Assembly: GCA_037954325.1 (NCBI GenBank)
Contig: JBBMNZ010000030.1
Coordinates: 5,768,501-5,832,500, forward strand
Length of the DNA: 64,000 nucleotides
Origin: Fistularia commersonii
Lineage: Eukaryota > Chordata > Actinopteri > Syngnathiformes > Fistulariidae
Direction: 5' to 3'
Part shown: one piece after another, positions 36,261 through 49,900 of the stretch
Position numbering within the stretch: position 1 is the first letter of the stretch
Layout of the letters: each line of letters opens with the position of its first letter
Program-made: the position numbers and the translations under genes
Notes under the pieces: generated by a model
Told to the model about the DNA's origin: nothing
Database searches by the model: none
What the model saw: only the letters and a program-made list of their open reading frames with translations

Positions 36261-39200
36261 TAAACAAGGCTGCCAGTTCTGTGACAATGAGTCACATTTA
36301 TCCCCGAGAGGGAGTCTGAGTTCGGGGTTTATACATACAAAGTTCACTGAAGGTTTATGACATAGATATGTCATCTCAGAGTTTCATCACAGAGCTGGCA
36401 TAGTTTGACATCCCATCTCACGGTGTGATCCATCCAGGCAGGAGTTCCTTTTTATTCTTGGCATGTATAATTCAACATATGTCATCATACATGCTAGACT
36501 GTGTGTTAAAAGTGTCGATTGTAACCCTGTCCCGGATATTAAACCTGCTCACTGAGTCACTTTTTAAGATCTTCCCGGCCTCAATCTCCCTCTCGTCCTG
36601 TCCTCGCAATTTTCCGACCGACTCATGTTCATGAGTGTCCGCTAACATCGTAAATGTCATCCAGTTTTCTCGTGGTACTTCCTGCCAGCTCTAGAGGCAG
36701 AGGCGCCATGAGCGAAAAGCATCTCGGCAAGCCATAATTTCACCGCCACTGGTCTCGTAGCACAGATGCTAATGAATCATGGTGGATTTTGGAAGAAGCA
36801 TACGAACTAAATACAATGGGATGATGCAACAACTAAACAGACGGATGTCACTTCTCTAAACAAATGATATCCTGACTGACTCAGGAAGTCAGTCAGCTGG
36901 TGAAAGTTAGTCAGACTCTTTGGACTTTCATTGACTTTAAAAATAGGAGCAAAGAATGTTGTCAGATCAGGGGTGTGTGTGTCTTCCTCTTACGCCAACC
37001 AAGCAATCAGGTCAGCCGTTGCCAGGCTTCTTATTAATGCTCATTGATGCTCGCGTTACGTACGTAAACAGTTGCGTCTCAGTGCCCATATCCATTTGTA
37101 CATCAAGTTGCCATGGTTATATAGTCAACACATCCACTAGGGGACAGCAGAGAGTTCACGTGCAATTTCCGATTTCGCTTCAAACAACAGAATGAGATAC
37201 TGAAAGGGTTTGTGCAGTAGGTAGCAGTTGCCTTTGCGGCCATTTAATAAATGATTTGATGTGGACGGACGATTCTCCTTGGTTATATTGATGCCATGTT
37301 GTGTTCTTGTTCATTTTTCCTTTTGTTGATCACACTCGAGCATACCGCGCAATACTGCCCCTCCCCCCCCCGTGATTTCCAGTGGTACTGCTCCATTTTC
37401 TGCATTTGGCGACGTATCTACGAACTCTGTGAAAACATACAGTAACGCACAAATGAACCCAGAGGACGAACAGAAGGCTCTGTCCGTGGACATAGCCCTC
37501 AGCCATACCAGCTGGTAATGATGCATCATGTGGTGTTTGACACATACAAAAACATGGAGACATTCGGGCAGTGCTCTGACTACGACTGATGTAAGCAGAC
37601 ACAAGCCGAAGAATGCATTCATGAATGCTGATGCTTGGAGAGCAGCCATCTGAAGCTGAGGTTTGGCAAAATTACCCAGATTTTCTGAATTGGGTTTTTG
37701 ACAAGAGGGTGACGTTCCCATTGACACTTCTGACTTGGAGCTCTGAGTATCTGATTTCTTTGAATAAGTGAAATGGAAAAAGTTTTTTTTTTTTTTTTTA
37801 ACACAATACACACACACACACACACACTTGCAATATTACTTGCTGTGACTGTAGAATGTCAGTCATCTGTATCGTTATTACATCTTGCTAAGTATTCTGG
37901 TCAACTCATGGTGATGAGATTAACGCTGTGGGCACTTTAAAAAAAAAAAAGTACAAAAGCTGGACACCCAGCTGTAATTCATGTTAAGTGTCAAATAGTT
38001 AAATGTATACTTTCATTCAGAAATAGCGAGAAACCTATTTTACAAAGTCTCTTCAAATCCCTTTCCATCAGAAATCGCATTACAACCTCTTATTTCTGGG
38101 CTTCTCGACTCACTGCCATATTTTTTTTTTTCCAGTTTGGGAGAACGTGGGCTCCATAGGGAAAACGGTAAATGTCAAGCTCTCTATGGCCCTATATATG
38201 AGATACGGTGTGACATGTGAGATAAGGTAGGACATAAAATATGCCTGAGATATGTTGGAGAGTGGACAGCCGTTTCTGTTGTGGCCTACACAACCCATGT
38301 GATCCCGTAGCACATGCTACTCAAATAACAGTTATTACTCTGTTATGATGGATGACATGTCCATCCCTCAACTCAGTTATTCTCTTCAGCATCAACATCA
38401 GCATCAATTGCGCGCACACACACACACACACACACTTGACAAATATTGTTTTTGGACAGTCAGCATAACCCACTTCTGAAGGATCACATCAGGGCAATTA
38501 AACATTAATAGGTTGTAGGGCACAGAATTGAAGGGATGTCTAATAAAGAAACAACAGTCTTTCACAATTAAACGTGCGTCACTAATCCCCTGTAAAGCAC
38601 TGTGCTGTTATTGAACATCACTCCTCATTACTTGTCCTCTCGCCTGATGTCCAATCAATGTCCGCATCTTGGAAACTACAGTAAAAGTCACCCATTTAAG
38701 CAGCTTTATCACCGCATCCCGGGCCCCGCTTTAAATTTTATAGTTATTTGTTGATGAATCATTGATTTGGCTCTCTCCTGCTGCCTATTAAGAGGAAAAA
38801 TTTCTTTTTAAATCGAATCCATCACAGAGATTAGACAGAAGTTTTACACCTGCCCCGCTATAATTACCTTCTTGCATAGGGATTGCAATGATATTGATGT
38901 TTATATGGTTATTGTGGGATGGCGTATTGATCGCGCCACTGGCCTTGCACAGGTTCAGCTTGTCTCAGCTCAGGGGCGATCGCTTTATAAGTCCGGGTTC
39001 TGTTTATCCTCTTAATGAGACCATCTGACAACAACAGAACCGGGAAGATGTCTCGTAAATCAGACTCCCCCCCCCCCCATAACCTGAAAAATTCCGCTGT
39101 TTTGAGGGGCTGTGAGCTTGACCTTCACACCCCCTCAATTATTAGTTGACGCACTCCCCAAATCGAATATTTGAAACAAGCCAATCCAGTTCGGTCGGTC

Positions 39201-39910
39201 CCGTGCCTTTACTAGTGGCATTACTGATCAGAAACTGCTGGGTGTATAACAGTTTTTATCATTTGTTTATTAGCTTTTGCTGATGCAACCAAAGTTTAGT
39301 TTTTTTTTCATATTTGTGTATCAAATAAGGAAGGTTGTCACCCCCCTGGCAGGTCCAAGAGGAAAAGCCAATTTTATATGTACCCACTATGTGTTGGAGG
39401 AAGCAAGAGGACATCCTGGGTAGAATGTGCATGTTCCTGTCTGCTTGATGCAAGAATTTTATAGCTGACGTCTATAGCTTATAGTGACTCAGTATCCCAA
39501 AGGTTTATTAGTATAACCGGGCCAGTAAAGTACAAATAACAGATATTGAAAAAAATGCATCTTCATCCCTATCAATGTTTCTCTGACTGTCCCTCTTTCT
39601 CGATGCAAAACAATAATTTCAAACTACGGCAGGGGCTTCTACCTGACCATAGGAAATATCTTTAGAACTTTTTAGTCTGGATTGTAAACACCATTAGTTT
39701 TTATTTGATTGTGTTGAATGCCAGTGTCTTTCTGTAATTTTCCAAAGATACCAATGTGCTAATAACATTCGCAGAATACAGGCAAGTACACACACAACCT
39801 GATGTTAACCTTCAGTGTATAGTGTGGTAACTGCTCATTTCAGTAGAAATGATAATAGCCTTAATTTCAATTTATAAATATTAGCAGGTGATGTTGCTAT
39901 AAAATAAACA

Positions 39911-40213
39911 AACTTCCATCTACCCATCCATTTCATTGACGAGAGGCAGGGTACACCCTGGATTGGTCGCCAGTCAATCGCAGTGACACATATACAGACA
40001 AACAGCCGTTCACTCACTCGTTCGAGGCAATTTTTCCCAATTTTTCCAATTAACCTGCTGCATGTTTTTGAACTGTGGGAGGAAATCAGAGAACCCGGAG
40101 GAGTCCCATGCAGACGCGGGGAGAAAATGCAAACTCAGCACAGAAAGGTCCCCTTGTCGGAATCGAACCGGGGTCCTTCGTGCTGTGAGGCCTAAGCGCC
40201 ACTGTGCCGCCCT
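39911..40213 (-). mobile_element. SINE-like repeat, - orientation, best preserved
   Basis: Read on the minus strand: GGGCGGCACAGTGGCGCTTA, CCTCACAGCACGAAGGACC, the B-box CCGGTTCGATTCCG, TTTCTGTGCTGAGTTTGCAT, CTCCTCCGGGTTCTCTG, then GCGATTGACTGGCGACCAAT and a GGGTGTACCCTGCCTC end. The tRNA-like head plus common body supports a tRNA-derived SINE. Confidence 0.82.
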
Positions 40214-40434
40214 AGACAAACTTCCAATTTCCTCTTGTCAATGTAAAAGCACAAAGGCCGGGTTGGAATTAAAAGAACATATGGTATTTTCCATCAAGCT
40301 GTCCACGCGGCGCATAGACCGAACTGATGCCACATGATCAGAGGAAACAAGAGGAAAGGACTGTGGTATTTCCTTTTTGACCCCAAAGTAGACCAAAAGA
40401 CTAAAAGCAAAGAGGCCAGTTAAAGCCCCTAAAT

Positions 40435-40986
40435 CAGCGGTCCCCAAACTACGGCCTGGGGGCCGAATACGGCCCCCCTCCACATTTTTCCCAGCCCCTG
40501 AACAATACCAGAGATGCATTATGATTTTATAATCATAATCCAAAAAATTATACAAATATAATCATGATGAAATCTACTGGGATAAAATCTGTTGTACAAC
40601 AATACTGGTAGTGAAACGTGTTGTTTTTGTAGATGTTGGTATCAGTTGCGTATCATAGCTTTCTGCTTTTCACCGTGAATTTGATATGAGAGAGCTGCAA
40701 ACAGTTGTGTCTAAAATGGGTTATTTGGTTATTGTTTATTTCATATATGGGGTTATTTATTTCATTAATTATGTTATTATTTATTTTCTAATTTTTTATT
40801 TTCTTTCCCTGTCAAGATCCCAGAAAGGGTTAATTTTTGGTTACGTGTGGCTTTCTGGAAAACAATAAATGTGTACGTTTAGACACCTCTGCGATCGTCA
40901 CACTTTTTGTCACAAACTGTCCCAGCCCCCCGTCAGAGAAGGGAAAAGTTATTTGGCCCTCGCAGGAAAAAGTTTGGGGACCCCTG
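40435..40986. mobile_element. nonautonomous hAT-type DNA transposon
   Basis: The left terminus CAGCGGTCCCCAAAC (40435-40449) and the reverse complement of 40972-40986 (CAGGGGTCCCCAAAC) match at 14 of 15 bases. Flanking octamers CCCTAAAT (40427-40434) and CCCTAAAG (40987-40994) agree at 7 of 8, as expected for the 8-bp hAT target duplication. The inside (552 bp total) has no intact transposase. Confidence 0.87.
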
Positions 40987-43659
40987 CCCTAAAGCTTTTG
41001 TCAAGGTTTGAGTGTTTCACTGGAGGATTGAGCGGGAACACAAATGAGCACACGCAGGACAGCTCTATTCATGTTATCTCAGCCATGAGTGATTGAAATT
41101 TTTGGTGAATCCAATTAAGGATCTTAAATTAATATTGTTTAAATACATCAACCGCAATGCACTTGGCCGCTTGCTCTTCAAGGCTACCGGCAGGTCGCTC
41201 CTAATGATAGTGCGCAGTTCATAAAGATGAAGTGCCGTCGTTACCGTACTCCCTCTGCGCTCACACCTCCCCTGTGGTTGACAGGCTGCTTGGTTTCTGG
41301 AGCGCCGGGGAGCCCACCTGCCCCCGCCGCCCGCTGTGGTAGAAGGAGGACAGAGGGGCTTTCCACATCGGCCCCTTCATCATCATGTCTTTATTCCACT
41401 CCCGACATCTCCTGCTGACAAAGGCAATGATTAATAATCAGCCGCTGAATTAATTACAAACCGCGTATGTTTGGCTCTTATTTTAAGAGTCAAAAGTCAA
41501 CATTCTGTGATCCCAGCTCATTTAGTCGGAGCATTTTCTGGTGTCATTAGCTTCCCATGACCGTAAATGTCCAACTAATTGTGCCATGACAAAGTTCAAG
41601 ACCAATTAGCTGCAAACTGGTCATGGCTGGACAATGTGATTAAAAAATGAAACGTATTATAGTACGGTAAATAACATGAGATGAAAAACAAACTTGACTG
41701 TGGTCCCAGGATAAAGAGATGTATTTCAATAATTTGAATCATCTTTTGTTTAATATGAACACCGGGGGCAGTAATGAAATATAGAATTGTTATACTTCCA
41801 AAAACTTTTGTCATTGATTTCCTGAAACTTTTGCTATAATTTTCTGGGAATTGTTTTTGCAAATTTTCAGGTGTTTTCTTGCTGAAGGCAAAGTGTATTT
41901 AATGTAGAGTTTGACTTTACGAGATTATTACAGGCAGCGATGCTATTTTTTTCTGTAATATTTGGATTTATCACATAAACATTTCCTCTTTAATCCCAAA
42001 GGATTGCTTTAGTTCATTACTGTTTTTTTTCAGTGAAATGATCCAAATAGCTGAGTTAGTTTGTCTCTTCACCGATAAAATTCCTTGCAATGTGTCAACA
42101 TGCAAACATCAGCATAGGTAATGACATTTGATTATTGTAGATATTGCACTTCTAACCTGGTACTGGATATGCTATAATCCATTGCACTTGTCAAAGTCCA
42201 AATCTAACCAAGTGCACCACCGGCCTGCATGAAATAAATTTCAGCCCAATTTCGTTTACCCTCGCAGTCGAGACCACGGAGAGTTTAGTCACGCCACATC
42301 TTTGGAGTATGAGCCCCGGAGCTCTTTTCTCGGAAATCCTCGCGATGACCCCTCCAGAGCAGAGGGCCATTATTGCCTTAAAATTAAGATCCATGGTTGT
42401 CATCCTTTGCACACCTGCGACCGATTTCCCGCCCCTGCCCCAGCAAGAAACGGTGTCGCTGGCGAGCGCAACATTTATCTGCAAGAGAGGCAAGGGCAAA
42501 GGAGAGTGGATAAGGCTTGCGGCGTGAGTGGGGGGGGGGGGCAAGAAAAAAAAAGAGTGAATGAAGTGTGTTTGAAGAGGACGGGGAGGGTAAAGGAGAT
42601 GGTGAGAGCGGGTAATAGTATGTATCTGTGAGGATAACAGAGTGAGAGCGAAAGAGAGAGAGATTGCCTGAGGATTTTTTTTTTTGGCGCTAACTCTCCA
42701 GGGAACTCTGACCTTGAGGTTGTTAATTGCACACTCCAAAGTTTCCTCTCCACTGGTGATTTACCAAGAAAATGTCTGGCTGTTTGATGGCTCTCCAGGT
42801 CCCTCGTAACCCAGATACAATAGGTTTCTTACCTCGCCAAAGTGCTCTGTCTGCAATCAGAGGGAAAAATAGAGGAAAAATGACAGTGGGCCTTCCAGTA
42901 CCTGCGGGGGAAGGGTGGGCGGGTTGTGTAGCTACATTTCACAGTCCTGTCGCCCCATCCGCTCCACAATATCTGATCGAATAGCATCCGTCATTGTGTT
43001 TGTTCACGTCGCATATACTTCACCTGCATTTCATCAGATCCTGTGCCAAAAATCAATAGGTCTCATTCCATGATTGACCTATTTTTTGTCGCCCCTGACT
43101 CCCGAATGCGCCGAGAAGCGTTTTCCAACATGATTTTTTTATTTTTTTTGTTTTTCAAATGTGCTGTGTCTAGAGATACGATGAAAAAAATGCTTGCCGA
43201 GGCACATTTCTGATTTGTTTACGTCGTATTTGTTGTGTAATTTTCTCCATCGCAAAGGCCCAGACGCGTCTCGCCGTTTCATTGTCGGACTGTGGTCTGA
43301 GCCAGCTGCCGGGCCGGCTCCTTGCTCTGAGGGCTTATGTTTTCTCTATGCAGGAAACAGTCAATTGTAACAAGAGCTGGCGGGGGCAGACCAGTGGAAA
43401 CGAATGGCTTGGCTTTTGACAAATAGCATTCTGGAGACTAATTGCTAGCAGGGGAAGTGAAGTATAACCTCAGTTGAAGGGGAAATCAAGAGAGAGCTCT
43501 GCTTATTATTGCAAAATCCAAAAACAACAGATCTAAGAGTTCAGACCCTCTCCTCCTCACTTTGCAACAGGCCTCCCTTTCTAGTATGGACCCAGATTAC
43601 GAATGTTTCTGAAAAGAAGTGGACCCCTCAGTGGTCCTCCATGATGTAGTGCAATACAG

Positions 43660-43963
43660 TAAGGGGTGGGAATCACCAGAGGCCCCACGATCCAAGATAT
43701 CAAAATACTGAAAATGCTGTACGATATATTGTAATTTATTACCATTTTAAATTCAAATTCATGACCTTGTCCAGCTCCAGATGACGTCCCAGAGGAAGGG
43801 CTTCACCATCATCTCTTTATCTACTGACACGAAGTTCTCGTGCTGGTTTTCTCTCAGACTTTAGTGGGGTTGATACACTGACCAAGACGTATATCCAGGT
43901 TAATAATAAAATGATAGTTGATATCCATGTATCAATACCTAAGCTGTATCTACCACCCCTAGC
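43660..43963. mobile_element. possible nonautonomous DNA transposon with short inverted termini
   Basis: The left end AAGGGGTGGGAATCACCAG and the right end CTACCACCCCTAG give about 9 bp of inverted repeat (AGGGGTGG). The GGCCCCACGAT...ATACGATATATTG-type interior resembles a common fish repeat. The ends are approximate. Confidence 0.45.
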
Positions 43964-46900
43964 CATAATTCATCTGACTATTTTTTAATTGGATTTATAG
44001 GGACCAATAATCATTCCATGTTAGCTAAAAGCAAGAAGGCTTATATAAGTGGCTAATAGGAAATCGCTTCAAACAAAGAATCGCCATTGATCGTTTTTAT
44101 TGCTGATCAGCGCCGGTCGGGCACCGAATTGTGCCGAGCCGACAGTCAGTTATCAGAAATTGAATAGGCCTAAAGATCCCCCATTGTTTAGTCATCTTGA
44201 AAACCGCCTCCAGGAAAACTGACATGGCCTCTCTATCTACTTCTCAGTAGCAGAAGAAGAAGAAGAAGAGGCAGTTTTTATGTCTCGAAAAAATGAGACC
44301 GGAGCAATGGGCGTGTTAATGAGAGTGAGTGACACAGAGGGGGAGAGAAAGCGCAAGAGAAATGCACGCCGTGTGCCAAAGAAAACTTTTCACGGTTCGG
44401 GTGCCAGTCGAGTTCAGAAACCGTGCGATAAATGTCTGAAAAGATGCCTCGCGCAATCCCTTTCTCTCACCCTCTCGTCCGCCATCTCACCCCTTCCCGG
44501 TCCACCCACACAGTTATCTGATTGAACGCCGGGGTTTTTCCCCTCAACAATTAACTCAACCAAACCAAGTATGTTGAGTGTAGTAATCACTTAAACTGTA
44601 TCAGACTGGCCTTGACTTCACATTGCTAAAAATACCAAACAAATATATTTGCATTTTAAAAAAAACAAAAAAAAAGTGTTGTGTGAAAGTGTTGAAGCTG
44701 ATAACATTGGGTCTGGATATTTGTCACAATGACAATTTTCCCCAAGAAAATTAAGTTTGCAAACAAAAACTTTGTCCTGAGCCACCTGTGGTTTTGTGTG
44801 AAATATGATTAGAAACTTTATATCCTGTAATTGCTCCAAATAAACAAACAAAGCATTTTCCAGCATTGTCAGTGAGTGTGAAAGCTACTTGTGTCCGCGC
44901 CAGCATTTCCCAGTCAAGACATCTGTCACAGTGGAACACCTGAACAGTGCGTTGGCATGAATAACTGCGTGTCTCTGCCGGTGTGTCGGGAAGAAAGGAA
45001 AACAACTTTGCTCAAAGAGTCGCTCTTTTATAGTCACGTCAACAAGTAAAGTAACATAAATATAGAGCGATGACAATTACAAAGATGGCAGTTCAAGATT
45101 TACATGCTTTCCAGGCCATTATGAAAAACCTCTGGTTTTCAAGGGGAATGCCAGAATGATCCGGCGGGGAAAAAATATGAGTTTACGTATTTACCCAGCG
45201 AGTCATGGATGTGCTCTCAGAGCGGGGTTTTAAGACAGGGATTTAGAAAGTACAGATTACATCATGGCAGGTTGGTTCTTTGTCTGAATGTCCTGACGGG
45301 AAAACCGTATGGCGTTCAAGCCACGGCTTTACCACCAGGCCATTAGGGACCACCCAGAGATCCACACTGTAGCCCGCGAGGGGTTAAAAGGTCCACGATC
45401 ATGCCTCGGTACCAGGTGCAATAGCGTCTTAAAAGGGATTAGTAAAATGGCAAAATCCATTCTTGGAGTATGAAGCCACCAGTGGAAAGCTGCTAAAATT
45501 AGAGTGATATGATCTCATTTCAGGGAGACTTGCATGTTAACTATCGTATGCGGGGATGTCTAATCAGATCCAGTCTCTGCCCTCCCACTTTCAATCTTTA
45601 TGGCTCAGTACAACATAACTCAGGATAATAGGACTAAATGAGATCTTCTCTGCACTGGAAGAGAAGAACTGCAAAAAAAAGAAAAAAAGCTTAGACAAAA
45701 GCACCTTGTGAGCAATAAATAGTCATTGTGTTTTTAGAACGTGAAAGATTGTTTCGAGGGAGTGCATTGTGGATTACTTTAGTGCTTTATCACTGACTAT
45801 CGGCTATTCCGATCTCTCCAGCGTCGGCCAGGGACAAGCGTAAAGAAGTATGAATTAGCACATGTTTGCTTTGTCCAAGATTTGAAGACCTCGGCTGCCT
45901 GAAGGCTCAGCTTGAGATTTATTACACATCGGCGGCGGCCGTTGGTGGAGAATATGAAGCTGAGCTTGTGTTGCGGAGCTTCGAAAGCTACAAGTTGGAG
46001 GCGAGGTCTCAATGAATAAGCCTATTCAATAGCGCATTTCAGGGAAGAAAATAGACTTTATTTTACCTTTTTTTTTTAACTTAAGCCTGTGGTTATGTGG
46101 TTGGTTGCTTAATGTTGCGTTGAATAAGCAAAGATGCTCGGATTCCTGTCAACGGCATAAAACCTGACTTTTACTGCAACAGGCATGTTTCGGTGCACAG
46201 CACGAGAGAATAAAGAGCAAACACACAGATGCGCGCACTATTTATATCGTATGCATTATATATACTGTAAAATCAAGATTGTCAACAGACGTTGGACATT
46301 AACTGAAGTATTTGTGAAAGCCTTTTGTTCTATCAATTTGAATTTTTTCAACCTAGAAAATGATTTTGTCTTGTATTATAAAGAGTTTATTAATTGTCAC
46401 ATTCATTTTTGACCTTTTTTTTAGCTTTTTCGTCTTTTGTTTCTTTTTTTTATATATTTACTTACTGTATTTTACTATAACTTTGCTGAATGCAAACATT
46501 TTTTTTAATATTTGAAACCATCTCCTCACAAAGAGCTCTGAGCTGCAGAGATCCTTTCAGCTGTGTCGATCTATTTAGCTATGAAGTGCTGACTCGTCAT
46601 ATTGAACCTGTACTGAGGGGGTCGTGTTTGTGCCGCTTGCCTTTGCAACTAAGTGTGTTTGTCCTGAGGACAGCGTCACTGGAGAGTCAATGGCAGTTAA
46701 ATATAATCCAGAGATTGAACACAGGTATGATTTCCACTTCTACTGATGTTTATTCATTATTTATTGCTCATCGCTGCTTCACTTGCTTCAGTGGATTGGC
46801 TGACTGCTCACTCAGGCTCACTCAGGCTCACTGCTCAGGTCAGTGTTAGTGTCACAGGAGCAGCATGAAAAGTTCACGCTACTTCATTTGACAGGATCTG

Positions 46901-49900
46901 GCTGGTGAGGAAAACTACCGCATGCAGTTTGAATTTAAATGCAAATTGAATCTTTAATTAAGTACAGTGACTATCGGGTGAGAGGGGAACCCCGGGATTG
47001 GTACATGTTCTGCCTTTATTCACTGGGATTGTTTGTTAAAGCCGGAGCAAGGGGAGCGTGCGCAGGCAAAGACATATTATTGCAATCCAAGCTTTCGGTT
47101 CACTTAAAGAGAAAAAGACCTCAGAGACGCTCGTAAGTTCTTCGGGTCTTATAAACGTAGCATCAGCGAATATCATAAACATTTTTTTACACTTAACGTT
47201 GAAAGTTCACTGCGTGCATTTAAAATGAAATCCACAATGTCCACAGTACAGCTGAAGAACATGCTAACCACTCTTGAAGTTTTATGCTGATTGCCCTGAC
47301 ACCGGTAGTGGAATTGATCATGTGTAACATTCATTTTCCAGCCGTCAGCAGAAATGTATTTGCGGCGATTGATGTCGTAAATAAACACGACGCAGTTTCT
47401 TAGCAGTTTGAACACTCTGCATACATATACTGTCAAGGGAGCGTAACTAAATGTTTCTGCCTCAGCACCAGTGTTATGAATCAACAGATGAATCAATCAA
47501 AGGGCCTCACACAGCTTCACTTATAATGCTAAGTTGTTCGGCTGCACCTCTTCTTCCGTCTCCGTATTAACCACTTCCTGTCTAAAATGCTCACCTCGGG
47601 GCCTCGAAGCCAATGTTTATGTGATACTGGACTCTGCCGGGTCTCCATTGTTCCACGCTAATCCATAGTCCCCAGCTTTAATGGACTGACACAAAGTGCT
47701 GCAGGAAGAGAAAAAGCTCAGATTGATTATATTGATGGACGTGCTTTGTGGTCATCTACAGAATACACAGGGTTTTTTTATAACCGACGGCAATTTCACA
47801 CATTGTCTCAAAACGTGTTAATGAGGAGGGGAAATTAGCCATAGCCTCCATTGAATATCTGTTCCCTCCGTTTTATCCATGTCAGAAAAATGTTGGCTTC
47901 TCAAAAGAGGTTGGGAATATCGTTTGATTGAAAGGGTTCAAGCGCCTGTGGCTCATTTGTTCAAGCAGGCAACCCTCCAATCATCAGGTTGGCGGTATTG
48001 TGCCAGTTTTGTGTCTTTGGCACCAGACATTAAACCTCCAAGCCGCTCTCAATTCTTTGCGTGCGTGAACGTAAAAATAGTAAAGCTTTAAGTTTAGACC
48101 ATTTACCATTAAACAATAAGTTCGCAGGTCGTGTGTATGCATTTGTCATCCCTCGATTGAAGCGTCACACAAGGTGGATTCTGAATGAATCTGATTGTTG
48201 TCAGTTTTGCCTTTGGTAGAAAGTTTGGTTGATGAAAATTATTTTAGGAAGTAAGCCAAAGGTCAGGAGTTCAAGTTTTGTCTTCCAGTCCTGATGTCCA
48301 TCATCGAGATGACTCAAACCCTACCTGGTGATTTTTTTTCATCCTAAGCGTCCAGCTTGGCGGTACATGTGACCTGCCTTGTTCTTACTCAGGAAATGTT
48401 ACATAGAACAACATGAAAAGACATTGTCATATCGCAAATGCTTTTAGGGCAATTTCCAGTGAAAGACCTGCGTAACTACCCAGGTGTTCAGTCTGCTGAG
48501 GTTCCTTTCCCTCACTTTCCCTGTCAGACGTCCTTGAACCTGCCACTTTTTATTGATTCGCTGAAAAACGCACCCGAGCTGTCACTCAGACCCACCTAAT
48601 GACTGTATCCTTAATGTACCTTCCGCATTGACCCAGACATGCTTCGCTTTACCTTCGATTTACTAAAAGTGCATTTAGGAAATGACGAAGGTGTTGGGCC
48701 GTTGGGATGAGCAGTTGGAGAGTAATCTAAGAAACTCAGATAGTTGCACCTTGAGCGGGATTTGCACGAGGTAGTGAAATCGTGCTCAACCGTCGCTGAT
48801 TTATTGTTCCTTTGACTGTTTTGACCCAATCGGATTTTTGGTTTGGGGCAAAGGCATGGTGACAGAAAAGGGAGGAAACAGGCTTCTCAAGTGTAACCTA
48901 TTAATTACAACCCCCCCCTGCATATTATTTCTAATTATGGCCATCCATTTTGAAGCTCCATTGACCTGTCTACTTTGAATTATTGTTGAATTATTGATAT
49001 CTGTCAGCCTGACAGGCTTTATTAATTAAAATGGAGATGTACTAATTAAGAGCACGGCATGAGGGTGTCATAATTGTAGCCCTGTTTTAATTTGAGTGTC
49101 ACTCATCAATTTTATCGCAGCTTAGCAGAGTGGGCGCGGTGTGATAGAGGAGCGGGAGAAGGTGGGGCGCGTGTGATTTAGTGTGTATGTGTGTTTATAA
49201 TATGTGTTTAAGTGATTGTCTCTGTGGATACTTGTTAACTCTTTCCTCAAGCTTATGCCCATTTCGAACTATCCCAACTTGCTTCCCTCATGTTTGTCTG
49301 ATGCTATGAGGGCTTTCTCTCTTTCTTTCTTTGTTCCTCACCCCTTTTGCACAAAACCATTAATTATTCCATCCCATAATCCAAAGAGATAATTGCAAAT
49401 TAAATGAAAAGACAGGCCATCCAACAACAGAACATATTAGTTCCTCCCATGGGCTGCTTGCTGCATAATTGTTTTTAACACTTGGCCTTTTAAATGTACT
49501 TAGAATCGATTGAAATCGGACTGAGAGGTGATTTTTTTTTTTTTTTTTAATACACACACATAAGTACAGTACATACGCGCACGCACTAACACACACACAC
49601 ACACACACACACACATGCGAAGACACAAGCACACATGCATTGATATAAACACTTTTGACAGGAAAATGATGTTTGGAAAAAAAGGAGTAAAAAAAACCTT
49701 TGCAGAAATTTGTACAAATACACAGATTTGTGTATTTGGGATTTTTACTGGGCTCTGGCTCAAACTCACATGTTTTCCTCCGTGATTAGTCGACTGAGGC
49801 ATTTTCTGCAGAACATTAATACTTTATTTGGTTAAATGACATGTTGGTCTGACACATTTTTACCGAACAAATTGCAGATCCTGTGATTCAGACGTTGGAC

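Noticed and set aside
37311..37823. 170-codon minus-strand frame
   Set aside because: Starts in CA/poly-T simple sequence and shows no family motif; antisense inside the znf704 intron.
40150..40213. tRNA gene from the B-box sequence GGTTCGATTCC
   Set aside because: It is the head of a SINE-like repeat; there is no complete cloverleaf and the same body follows as in the other copies.
42191..42739. 182-codon minus-strand frame
   Set aside because: Low-complexity Ser/Pro/His-rich middle arises from a purine-rich + strand tract; no domain is recognised.
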